Positions 7,988-15,206 of a stretch of 48,985 nt of DNA are shown one piece after another. The notes under the pieces were generated by a model, which did not search any database, had not been told where the DNA came from, and saw nothing but the letters and a program-made list of their open reading frames with translations. Made by a program: the position numbers and the translations under genes. The stretch covers positions 1 to 48,985 of the forward strand of contig JAHDIF010000011.1 in the NCBI GenBank assembly GCA_020630915.1, given 5' to 3'. The first letter of the stretch is position 1. Each line of letters begins with the position of its first letter. The DNA comes from Dokdonia sp. Lineage in GTDB: Bacteria; Bacteroidota; Bacteroidia; Flavobacteriales; Flavobacteriaceae.

Positions 7988-10468
7988 ATGAAAAGAACGT
8001 TCAGGTTCCTACTGGGAGTACTACTCGCCATTACCATCGCAAGCTGTGGCGCCTCTCAGTCTAAAGTTGCAGACAAAGCAACCGCCCCAAAAAGCAAAGC
8101 AAAAGAGAAGAAAAATGCCATCAAACCGTATGGCAAAGTGATCACAAAAGAAGCCAAAACAGACGAAGGGCTTTTTACTGTTCACAAACTAGATGACAAC
8201 TATTTTTACGAAATACCAGACTCTCTTTTTGGAAGAGAGATGCTTATGGTTACTCGTATTGCAAAGACAGCAAATGGATTAGGTTTTGGTGGTGGAAAAC
8301 AAAACACCTCGGTATTGCGATGGGAAGTAAAGGATAAAAAAGTATTGTTACGTGTGGTTTCTCACCAAGTATTTGCGGCAGACTCACTCCCTATTTCAGA
8401 AGCTGTAAAGAACAGTAATTTTGAGCCAGTACTGTATGCCTTTGATATTAAAGCTTATAAAAAAGATACTGTCTCGGGCAACCGCAATACCGTAATAGAT
8501 GCCACAAATCTTTTTACTACAGACGTAAAGCCGCTAGGGTTACCACAACGACGCCGTAAGAGTATGAAGGTTACAAAACTGGATGCGAAGCGCTCTTATA
8601 TAGATACTATACGCAGTTACCCTCAGAATATTGAAGTGCGCAGTGTAAAAACATATGCGGCTTCTGAGCCACCTTCTAACAGTGCCACAGGAACACTATC
8701 ACTTATGATGAGCAACTCTATGATCTTACTTCCAGAAGTACCTATGCAACGTCGTATGTTTGACGAGCGTGTAGGATGGTTTGGACGCGGGCAAACAGAC
8801 TACGGTCTAGAAGTTCAAAAGAGCAAGACAGTACGCTATCTAGACCGCTGGAGACTAGAAGTAAAAGACGAGGATATGGAGGCCTTTAAGAGAGGTGAAC
8901 TCGTAGAGCCTAAAAAACAAATCGTATACTACATAGATAGAGCAACTCCTAAAAAATGGGTGCCTTACATTAAGCAAGGTATAGAAGACTGGCAAGTCGC
9001 TTTTGAAGAAGCAGGTTTTAAAAATGCCATTATTGCTGCAGATCCTCCTACTGTAGAAGAAGATCCAGATTGGAGTCCAGAAGATGTGCGCTATAGCGTA
9101 GTGCGTTACCTGGCTTCTCCAATTCCAAATGCCAATGGACCTCACGTGAGTGATCCTCGCTCTGGGGAGATTTTAGAAAGTGATATTAACTGGTACCACA
9201 ATGTGATGACCTTGTTGCACAACTGGTACTTTGTACAAACAGCGGCTATCAATCCAGAAGCTCGAAGCAATGAGTTTAAGGATGAAATTATGGGACGCTT
9301 AATACGTTTTGTGAGCTCTCATGAGGTAGGCCACACGCTTGGACTTCCGCACAATATGGGAAGCAGTGTAGCATATCCTGTAGATAAATTAAGAGATCCA
9401 GCATTTACTAAAAAGTATGGGACAGCTCCTTCTATTATGGACTATGCGCGTTTTAACTATGTTGCACAACCAGGAGATGGTGATGTTGCTTTAATGCCTA
9501 ACATTGGTGTGTATGACAAATACGCTATCAAGTGGGGCTATCGCCCTATTCCAGAAGCATCTAGTGCAGAAGATGAAAAAGAAATATTAGACAGTTGGAT
9601 CCTAGAGCACGCAGGAGACCCTATGTATCGTTTTGGAAGGCAGCAAAGAGGCGTTATAGATCCGAGTTCTCAAACAGAAGACTTAGGTGATGACGCTATG
9701 AAAGCAAGTGCCTATGGTATTGCAAATCTTAAACGTATCATCCCTAACCTCATTAAATGGACTGCAGAAGATGGTCAAAACTACGACGAGCTGGATAAAA
9801 TGTACGGCCAAGTATTATCGCAATACAATCGCTATATGGGTCACGTAACAGCTAATGTAGGTGGTGTTTACGAAATGTATAAGACCTATGACCAAGAAGG
9901 AGCAGTGTACACACACGTAGATAAAGCCAAACAAAAAGAAGCCTTAGCATTCCTACAGGCAAACCTCTTTAGCACTCAAAACTGGCTCATTGACGAAAAT
10001 ATTTTTGATAAAATAGAATCGGCTGGAAGTGTAGAGCGCATACGACGTTTCCAGACACGTACACTCAATAATTTACTAGACTTTGGGAGAGCAGCTCGCA
10101 TGTTAGAAAATGAAGCCCTTAACGGAGCTAGCGCATATACCTTTATGGAAATGATGGCAGACACTCGCAACGGTTTGTTTAGCGAAGTATCTTCTAGATC
10201 AACCATAGATATCTATCGCCGTAACTTGCAACGCGCCTATGTAGAGCGCCTAGAATATCTGATGACTAAGGAACAAGGACCAGCGTCCCGTTTCAGTTCT
10301 AGAACAAATATAGATGTGAGTCAGAGTGATATACGCGCCGTCGTAAGAGCAGAACTTAAAGAGCTTAAACGCACCTTACAAAACAGTAGGATACGCGATC
10401 GTATGAGTAAAATTCATACAGAAGACCTTGTGGAGAGAATCAATATGATTTTAGATCCTAAGGGATAA
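7988..10468 (+). CDS. Zinc-dependent metalloprotease lipoprotein (DUF5117/DUF5118/DUF4953 type)
   Basis: The 826-residue protein begins with a lipoprotein signal (lipobox near IASC, Cys20), so it is probably anchored in the envelope. A short DUF5118-like lead (about 45-70) is followed by a DUF5117-like region (about 80-290) and a metzincin-like catalytic domain (about 310-530). The zinc site is the extended HEVGHTLGLPH (His445, Glu446, His449, His455), with SIMDYARFNYVAQPGD downstream as the Met-turn (about 475-490). A C-terminal helical part completes it. The substrate is unknown. It is monocistronic: a clear terminator follows at 10491. Confidence 0.9.
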   Translation: MKRTFRFLLGVLLAITIASCGASQSKVADKATAPKSKAKEKKNAIKPYGKVITKEAKTDEGLFTVHKLDDNYFYEIPDSLFGREMLMVTRIAKTANGLGFGGGKQNTSVLRWEVKDKKVLLRVVSHQVFAADSLPISEAVKNSNFEPVLYAFDIKAYKKDTVSGNRNTVIDATNLFTTDVKPLGLPQRRRKSMKVTKLDAKRSYIDTIRSYPQNIEVRSVKTYAASEPPSNSATGTLSLMMSNSMILLPEVPMQRRMFDERVGWFGRGQTDYGLEVQKSKTVRYLDRWRLEVKDEDMEAFKRGELVEPKKQIVYYIDRATPKKWVPYIKQGIEDWQVAFEEAGFKNAIIAADPPTVEEDPDWSPEDVRYSVVRYLASPIPNANGPHVSDPRSGEILESDINWYHNVMTLLHNWYFVQTAAINPEARSNEFKDEIMGRLIRFVSSHEVGHTLGLPHNMGSSVAYPVDKLRDPAFTKKYGTAPSIMDYARFNYVAQPGDGDVALMPNIGVYDKYAIKWGYRPIPEASSAEDEKEILDSWILEHAGDPMYRFGRQQRGVIDPSSQTEDLGDDAMKASAYGIANLKRIIPNLIKWTAEDGQNYDELDKMYGQVLSQYNRYMGHVTANVGGVYEMYKTYDQEGAVYTHVDKAKQKEALAFLQANLFSTQNWLIDENIFDKIESAGSVERIRRFQTRTLNNLLDFGRAARMLENEALNGASAYTFMEMMADTRNGLFSEVSSRSTIDIYRRNLQRAYVERLEYLMTKEQGPASRFSSRTNIDVSQSDIRAVVRAELKELKRTLQNSRIRDRMSKIHTEDLVERINMILDPKG

Positions 10469-10490
10469 GACAAGGACCTTAATTAATTTA

Positions 10491-10524
10491 AAAGCTGACT
10501 ACCAAAAGATAGTCAGCTTTTTTT
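10491..10524 (+). terminator. Rho-independent terminator of the metalloprotease gene
   Basis: AAAGCTGACTA (10491-10501) pairs with TAGTCAGCTTT (10510-10520) over 11 bp with an 8-base loop, followed by a T-run to 10524. Confidence 0.88.
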
Positions 10525-10577
10525 ATGGGTTAATATTGTGACCTCTTCTTTTATGCTTAAGACTTATTTATGAGGGC

Positions 10578-10591
10578 GCTTTCGCGAAAGC
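10578..10591. repeat. Iterated palindrome GCTTTCGCGAAAGC, copy 3
   Basis: Perfect intergenic copy. Flanking bases extend it to CGCTTTCGCGAAAGCG. Confidence 0.9.
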
Positions 10592-10602
10592 GTACTACAT
10601 AA

Positions 10603-10676
10603 AATACCACCTCCAATCATTCCTACCTTTTGGCATAAGTGGATCAATCTCCTGATTGAAAATTGGAAGTGGTATT
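10603..10676. repeat. Inverted-repeat element with nested hairpin
   Basis: AATACCACCTCCAAT (10603-10617) is matched by ATTGGAAGTGGTATT (10662-10676): 15 bp with a single G-T type mismatch. The 44-base loop holds a second hairpin, TCAATC/GATTGA with loop TCCT (about 10645-10660). It has no T-run and lies 80-150 bases after a proper terminator, so it is not a simple terminator. It may be a small structured RNA or a remnant of a small mobile repeat. Confidence 0.6.
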
Positions 10677-10938
10677 ACAAACAAACTAACCATTAAGACT
10701 ATCATACAAGGAAAACCTTACAAATAGTATAGTGCTAATATATAGCCACACCTTAGTACTAAAAAACTACACTTCGTCTAGGGTACCCTCTGGTTTGTGA
10801 ACTATAAGTTATGATGAGTATTCCTTTTAAAGGATAATCCCGATAGCCCTTTACTATTCAAAAAGTTATGTTAAATAATCTATTGAATTAAACCAATGTC
10901 ATTTTCTATAGTCATAGAGACAAACAAAAAGAAAAACA

Positions 10939-11358
10939 ATGAAAAAAATAGTAATGATTTTAATTGCCACAATGGCAATAACAGCAAGTGCTCAAAGAGG
11001 AAACCACCGCGCAATACAAAAATTAAGTGCAGATGAAATAGCCACATTGCAAACTAAAAAAATGACACTTGCATTGGCTCTAAATGAATCCCAATCAGAT
11101 CAAGTATATCAAGTTAATTTAGAACAGGCAAAAAAGCGGAAAGCTCATATGGAAGCGCGAAAAAACAGGGATAACAATGAGCAACCTACAAAAGAAGATC
11201 GCCTAGCTCGTAAGAATGAAATGTTAGATGCTAAAATCGCAGTTCAAAATAAAATGCAACGTATCCTAACAGAAGATCAATTTAAGCAATGGCGAAGAAT
11301 GGCTAAACAGCGACACCAAAAAGGGGGTCAAAAAGAAAGAGGAAGAAGAAGTAATTAA
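10939..11358 (+). CDS. Periplasmic Spy/CpxP-like (DUF4890-like) protein
   Basis: This 139-residue protein has a signal peptide (cleavage near ASAQ, residue 19). The mature part is highly charged and helical with LSADEIATLQTKKMTLAL (about 28-46) and ILTEDQFKQWRRM (about 109-121), the two conserved LTxxQ-like helices of Spy/DUF4890-type proteins. It ends in a very basic tail (KGGQKERGRRSN). Relatives act as periplasmic chaperones or envelope-stress proteins; that role is inferred. It is monocistronic with its own terminator. Confidence 0.72.
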   Translation: MKKIVMILIATMAITASAQRGNHRAIQKLSADEIATLQTKKMTLALALNESQSDQVYQVNLEQAKKRKAHMEARKNRDNNEQPTKEDRLARKNEMLDAKIAVQNKMQRILTEDQFKQWRRMAKQRHQKGGQKERGRRSN

Positions 11359-11380
11359 AGAAGATTGATCATTAGATTGA

Positions 11381-11417
11381 AAAAGGTGTGCTCCTCGTAA
11401 AGAAAAGCACACCTTTT
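11381..11417. terminator. Bidirectional hairpin terminator
   Basis: AAAAGGTGTGCT (11381-11392) pairs with AGCACACCTTTT (11406-11417) over 12 bp. T-rich sequence follows on the plus strand and an A-run precedes it, so it can end both the Spy-like gene and hemL. Confidence 0.87.
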
Positions 11418-11422
11418 ATTTT

Positions 11423-12706
11423 TTAAAGAGTTTGCGCTACCTTTTTAACAGCGGCTATGGTCATGTCTAAATCTTCATAAGAAAGAGCGTCATTCAAAAA
11501 CCAACTCTCATAAGCACTAGGAGCGATATATATCCCTTCGGCAAGAAGACCGTGAAAGAACTTTTTAAATGTATCATTATCTCCGGCAGCTGCAGTTTTA
11601 AAATCTATCACTGGATCTTTTGCAAAATGCACAGAAATCATAGAGCCTAATCTGTTGATCGTGTACGTAAGACCAGCTTCTTGAAGTACAGCATTCATTC
11701 CTTCATGGAGGTAGGCCGTCTTTTTGGCAAGATTCTCAAAAACATCTCCCGTGTTTAACTCCGTAAGCATCGCAAGTCCAGCCGCCATCGCAAGCGGGTT
11801 ACCACTTAAGGTTCCTGCTTGATACACAGGTCCCTCTGGAGCAAGATGGCTCATGATCTCCGTTCGAGCAGCAAACGCTCCTACAGGAAGCCCTCCTCCT
11901 ATTACTTTACCATAGGTAACAATATCTGCTCGTACGTTCATTAGTTCTTGAACACCTCCACGGGCAAGTCTAAACCCAGTCATCACCTCATCAAAAATGA
12001 GTAATGAGTCGTGTGTATCACAAAGGGATCTCAAGCCTTCTAAAAATCCAGTTGCTGGAGGTATACAACCCATATTTCCAGCTACGGGTTCCACTATTAT
12101 TCCAGCGATCTCGCCTTCATTTGCTTCAAAAAGTGCTTGTACTTGATCAAGATTATTATAATCTGCCAGTAAGGTATCTTTTGCCGTTCCTTGAGTAACT
12201 CCAGGACTGTTAGGCGATCCAAAGGTAACTGCACCGCTCCCCGCTTGAATCAAAAAAGAATCTGAATGCCCGTGATAACAACCTGCAAACTTGATGATTT
12301 TCTCTCTCCCTGTAAACCCACGAGCAAGTCTTACCGCACTCATACATGCTTCTGTACCGCTATTTACAAAACGAATTTTATCAATACCTGGAACCATAGA
12401 TACCGCGAGCTTTGCAATCTCTGTTTCTATAGCTGTAGGCATCCCAAACGAGGTGCCTTTTTGTGCTTTTTCAACAACTGCATCTACTACAGGCTGATGG
12501 GCGTGTCCTAAAATCATTGGACCCCAAGAAGCGATATAATCTATGAGTTTTCTACCATCTTCATCATAGAGGTACGCTCCCTTTGCTTCTTTAACAAATA
12601 TAGGATCACCTCCTACAGCTTTAAACGCTCTTACTGGGCTATTTACGCCACCTGGTATTACTTTTTGTGCCTCTGCAAAGAGTGCACTACTTCTTTTGTA
12701 TATCAT
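11423..12706 (-). CDS. hemL: Glutamate-1-semialdehyde 2,1-aminomutase
   Basis: The 427-residue protein matches HemL at full family length. It converts glutamate-1-semialdehyde to 5-aminolevulinate, the last step of the C5 route into haem. The PLP-binding lysine is Lys267 in [15 protein letters not shown], and the cofactor-site motif [10 protein letters not shown] (about 237-246) and [15 protein letters not shown] (about 115-129) are present. It is the last gene of a four-gene minus-strand operon, 3 bases after the glucosaminidase gene. No other haem gene lies in the window. The annotation is secure. Confidence 0.97.
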   Translation of the reverse strand: MIYKRSSALFAEAQKVIPGGVNSPVRAFKAVGGDPIFVKEAKGAYLYDEDGRKLIDYIASWGPMILGHAHQPVVDAVVEKAQKGTSFGMPTAIETEIAKLAVSMVPGIDKIRFVNSGTEACMSAVRLARGFTGREKIIKFAGCYHGHSDSFLIQAGSGAVTFGSPNSPGVTQGTAKDTLLADYNNLDQVQALFEANEGEIAGIIVEPVAGNMGCIPPATGFLEGLRSLCDTHDSLLIFDEVMTGFRLARGGVQELMNVRADIVTYGKVIGGGLPVGAFAARTEIMSHLAPEGPVYQAGTLSGNPLAMAAGLAMLTELNTGDVFENLAKKTAYLHEGMNAVLQEAGLTYTINRLGSMISVHFAKDPVIDFKTAAAGDNDTFKKFFHGLLAEGIYIAPSAYESWFLNDALSYEDLDMTIAAVKKVAQTL

Positions 12707-12709
12707 ATA

Positions 12710-13525
12710 CTAATAACCACTTTCAAAAGGCTGCACATATAATACTTGCCCTTCAAAGATTTCGTCTCCGTCAAGACTATTTATTTTCTTAAGATCCTCT
12801 ACACTAATATTGTATTTCTTAGAAAGGCGGTACAATGTCTCACCTTTTTTGACCGTATGCTGGTCTTTTTTATCTACTACTTTTCTATAATCACTTTCCT
12901 CTTTACCAAGTACTTCACCGTCATATCTATACAATTGATACTTCTCTACAATACGAATTAATTTATCTGGATATTTCTTGTCAGTTGCATAACCAGCGGC
13001 TCTTAGTCCTTTTGCCCAGCCCTTATAATCATCTTTAGGCAACTTAAAGAGACTCGAATAACGACCTCTGTTCGTTAGAAATAACGAGTGGTCACGGTAT
13101 GAGAATTTAGGAAGGCTGTACTTTCTAAAACACTCTCCTTTTTCATCATCATCATGATATACTGTGGCTCCTTTCCAGTCGTGACACTTAATCCCAAAAT
13201 GATTATTAGCCTTCTTTACCAGCTCTCCGTTACCGGCTCCAGATTCTAAAACACCTTGTGCTAAGGTAATACTCGCCGGTATTCCATATTGTCGCATTTC
13301 TTCTTGAGCGATAGCCGCATATTCTTGTACATAAGCACTCACATTATCTTTAGGTATAGAAGGAACGATAGTCGTTTCATCCTCAGACGTAGTGTCTGAT
13401 TTGTTTACTGATGAAGTGACTGTTGTATCTGGGTTAGTTTTTGAATTCTGAGAGATCTTTTTACTCCCTCCGCAACTAGTTATAAGAAAACCAGTGATCA
13501 TTATAAGTAATAAGCGCATTTTCAT
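12710..13525 (-). CDS. Glucosaminidase-LysM lipoprotein (peptidoglycan hydrolase)
   Basis: The protein has 271 residues with a lipobox at LITSCGG (Cys about 17), then a Ser/Thr-rich linker. Residues about 65-205 form a glucosaminidase domain with the catalytic glutamate region ITLAQGVLESGAGNGEL and NHFGIKCHDW. Residues about 222-267 are one LysM domain (HTVKKGETLYRLSKKYNIS), which binds peptidoglycan. It should cleave the N-acetylglucosamine-MurNAc backbone as an outer-membrane- or periplasm-anchored autolysin. It overlaps the upstream enzyme gene by 4 bases (ATGA), so translation of the two is probably coupled. Confidence 0.9.
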   Translation of the reverse strand: MKMRLLLIMITGFLITSCGGSKKISQNSKTNPDTTVTSSVNKSDTTSEDETTIVPSIPKDNVSAYVQEYAAIAQEEMRQYGIPASITLAQGVLESGAGNGELVKKANNHFGIKCHDWKGATVYHDDDEKGECFRKYSLPKFSYRDHSLFLTNRGRYSSLFKLPKDDYKGWAKGLRAAGYATDKKYPDKLIRIVEKYQLYRYDGEVLGKEESDYRKVVDKKDQHTVKKGETLYRLSKKYNISVEDLKKINSLDGDEIFEGQVLYVQPFESGY

Positions 13526-14436
13526 TCTGTATACTGTATTAGTGGAAGGCCTTTTTGCAGGAGTTTCTTATTCATCCCTTCTATTCCTTGTAGACCCCCA
13601 GTATGGATTGCTAAAATACGAGTATTTGACGGAAAATACCCTTTAGAAATTAGATCTAAAACACCCAACATCATCTTACCCGTATAGACAGGATCCAACA
13701 AAATATTGTGCTTCTTTTGAAAGTTATTTATAAAGCTTATGAGTACTGCATCCATCTTTGCATACCCACCCAAATGATACTCAGACATCAATTCCCAATT
13801 TGTTTTTGAAGTCCACTTTTTAATTTCATCTGAAAGAAAACCTCCTTTTAATGCAGGAAAACCAAGTACTTTCTGTTGCACCCCAGATGATTCTATTATT
13901 CCGCTTATGGTTCCTCCTGTACCAACTGGACAGCATATGTAATCAAAATTTGCTCCATGACCATCCAAAATTTCTGCACAACCCTGTACGGCGAGTTTGT
14001 TCGTCCCTCCTTCAGGAATCAGGTAAGCATCCGGATACGCTTTTAACAATGGCCTTTTAAATTCATCAGTATCTTTATCTCGATAGGCTGATCTTGAGAC
14101 AAATACAAAATCCATCCCGTGATCTCGTGCACTTGATAAGGTGGGATTTTGAGCCAATGTCTTTTCGAGATCAACACCTAACTCTTCGCCTCGTATGACT
14201 CCAATTGTCTTAAAACCTTCCAAAGAACCCGCAATAGCAGTCGCCGCAATATGATTAGAATAGGCTCCTCCAAAAGTAATAAGGGTTTTGTAAGAGTTTG
14301 CTTTCGCGAAAGCAAGATTATACCGCAACTTTCTATATTTGTTACCTTGTATTTGAGGATGCACCAAGTCTTCTCTTTGTATGCACAAAGTCACATCATA
14401 CGGAAGGGAAATCTCTTGGATTAAATTTACAGACAT
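13522..14436 (-). CDS. PLP-dependent ACC deaminase/D-cysteine desulfhydrase family enzyme
   Basis: I take the start at ATG 14436 (304 residues, MSVNLIQEIS); the longer frame to 14568 overlaps the upstream gene and has no family similarity. It belongs to fold-type II PLP enzymes. Lys33 in QGNKYRKLRY should bind the cofactor; FGGAYSNHIAATA (about 55-67) and the glycine-rich phosphate loop PVGTGGTISGI follow. Relatives deaminate 1-aminocyclopropane-1-carboxylate or desulfhydrate D-cysteine; I cannot separate these by sight. Its start lies 25 bases after the HEXXH gene, and its stop overlaps the glucosaminidase start. One iterated palindrome (14300-14313) encodes AFAKA in it. Confidence 0.85.
   Translation of the reverse strand: MSVNLIQEISLPYDVTLCIQREDLVHPQIQGNKYRKLRYNLAFAKANSYKTLITFGGAYSNHIAATAIAGSLEGFKTIGVIRGEELGVDLEKTLAQNPTLSSARDHGMDFVFVSRSAYRDKDTDEFKRPLLKAYPDAYLIPEGGTNKLAVQGCAEILDGHGANFDYICCPVGTGGTISGIIESSGVQQKVLGFPALKGGFLSDEIKKWTSKTNWELMSEYHLGGYAKMDAVLISFINNFQKKHNILLDPVYTGKMMLGVLDLISKGYFPSNTRILAIHTGGLQGIEGMNKKLLQKGLPLIQYTE
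14300..14313. repeat. Iterated palindrome GCTTTCGCGAAAGC, copy 4
   Basis: Perfect copy inside the ACC-deaminase-like gene, read on the minus strand as AFAKA. With flanking bases the symmetry reaches 18 bp (TTGCTTTCGCGAAAGCAA). Confidence 0.9.
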
Positions 14437-14461
14437 ATGTACACCAAAGGTACTTTGAGAT

Positions 14462-14788
14462 TTACAAAAAACGCATAAAACTCCACAACTTCTTATCCTT
14501 GAGATAGGTAAGATCTTCTTCATTTGCATAGGCCTCTCTCTCAAAAGAGATATTGCGATAGGCCACATACCAATTTTTATACTGTATGAGTCTTGCCAAA
14601 TATTCCAAGCCGTACCATACGAAAAAAGGAAGGATGAGCATCTCGAGCTGCTGCCGTAAATGAATACGCTCGTGATTGATAAAGACAGGGTCTGTCTTGA
14701 GACCTTTATGCTTCATCACAATAAAAGGCCACAAAGTGATCCCCACAAACCGATTACGCAGTAAATATTTATTAACTACTAAAAGCAT
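14462..14788 (-). CDS. Small membrane-associated HEXXH protein, unnamed family
   Basis: I do not recognise a named family. The 108-residue protein contains HERIH (His39-Glu40-His43), which fits the zinc-binding HEXXH motif, followed by RQQLEML and a hydrophobic stretch (about 50-68, ILPFFVWYGLEYLARL). A conserved-looking SFEREAYANEED near 80-91 offers Glu82/Glu84 as a possible third ligand, as in gluzincin-type peptidases. It is the first gene of the four-gene operon (next start 25 bases on). It may be a minimal peptidase or only a structural relative; activity is inference. Confidence 0.7.
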   Translation of the reverse strand: MLLVVNKYLLRNRFVGITLWPFIVMKHKGLKTDPVFINHERIHLRQQLEMLILPFFVWYGLEYLARLIQYKNWYVAYRNISFEREAYANEEDLTYLKDKKLWSFMRFL

Positions 14789-14894
14789 AGATTAAATCTA
14801 ATTCATTATCAGATAGTTACACTTCACAAGCAACATAACTTATGTACGCACTTGTTAACAGTTTTGTTTCATACAAGTATCGCGCCAGTCTTCC

Positions 14895-14902
14895 TATCTT
14901 TG
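14895..14902 (+). promoter_or_regulatory. TAnnTTTG-type -7 element before the DUF5522 gene
   Basis: TATCTTTG at 14895-14902 matches the Bacteroidetes -7 box and ends 7 bases before the ATG at 14910. The nearest upstream TTG (14864) is 28 bases away, longer than usual. If used, the transcript would have almost no leader. Confidence 0.45.
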
Positions 14903-14909
14903 TAGTATT

Positions 14910-15089
14910 ATGAATCATCTTAAAAAGCATATTCCCATAGAAGATGGAGATTACTACCTCACTCCAGAGGGATATAGATGTTTTACAGAACAGTACCACC
15001 TTAAAAGAGGTTATTGCTGTGAGAGTGGCTGTCGCCATTGTCCTTACGGTTTTGACAAGAAAACCAATAGCCAGAAAAAAAATGGATAG
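14910..15089 (+). CDS. DUF5522 small cysteine-rich protein
   Basis: This 59-residue gene is easily missed because a longer frame overlaps it. It reads from ATG 14910 to TAG 15087-15089. The product starts MNHLKKHIPIEDGDYYLTPE and contains the cysteine cluster GYCCESGCRHCPYGF (Cys36, 37, 41, 44), with Cys24 before it. That cluster is the hallmark of DUF5522, probably a small metal-binding (zinc or Fe-S) protein. The function is unknown. It lies directly upstream of urocanate hydratase (gap 117), and divergent from the HEXXH gene. Confidence 0.85.
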   Translation: MNHLKKHIPIEDGDYYLTPEGYRCFTEQYHLKRGYCCESGCRHCPYGFDKKTNSQKKNG

Positions 15090-15206
15090 GGGACTGTGCC
15101 TTTATAAAAGACGTGTGGCAAAAACACACCATAGGGTAGACATTAGGTATCCCTAGCGATTTACAAGTACACGCATTGTAAATTACTCACTCTTATTATC
15201 TAACAA

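Larger units (their letters stand above)
10525..10938. other. 414-bp intergenic region with palindrome and long inverted repeat
   Basis: I find no convincing gene here. It contains one perfect iterated palindrome (10578-10591), a structured inverted-repeat element (10603-10676), and a minor palindrome near 10830 (TCCTTTTAAAGGA). No clear TTG-N-TAnnTTTG promoter is visible before the Spy-like gene at 10939. Confidence 0.6.

Noticed and set aside
14944-15156. 70-codon plus-strand ORF starting at 14944
   Set aside because: It overlaps the DUF5522 gene in another frame; its protein has no recognisable feature, while the DUF5522 frame has an intact cysteine motif.
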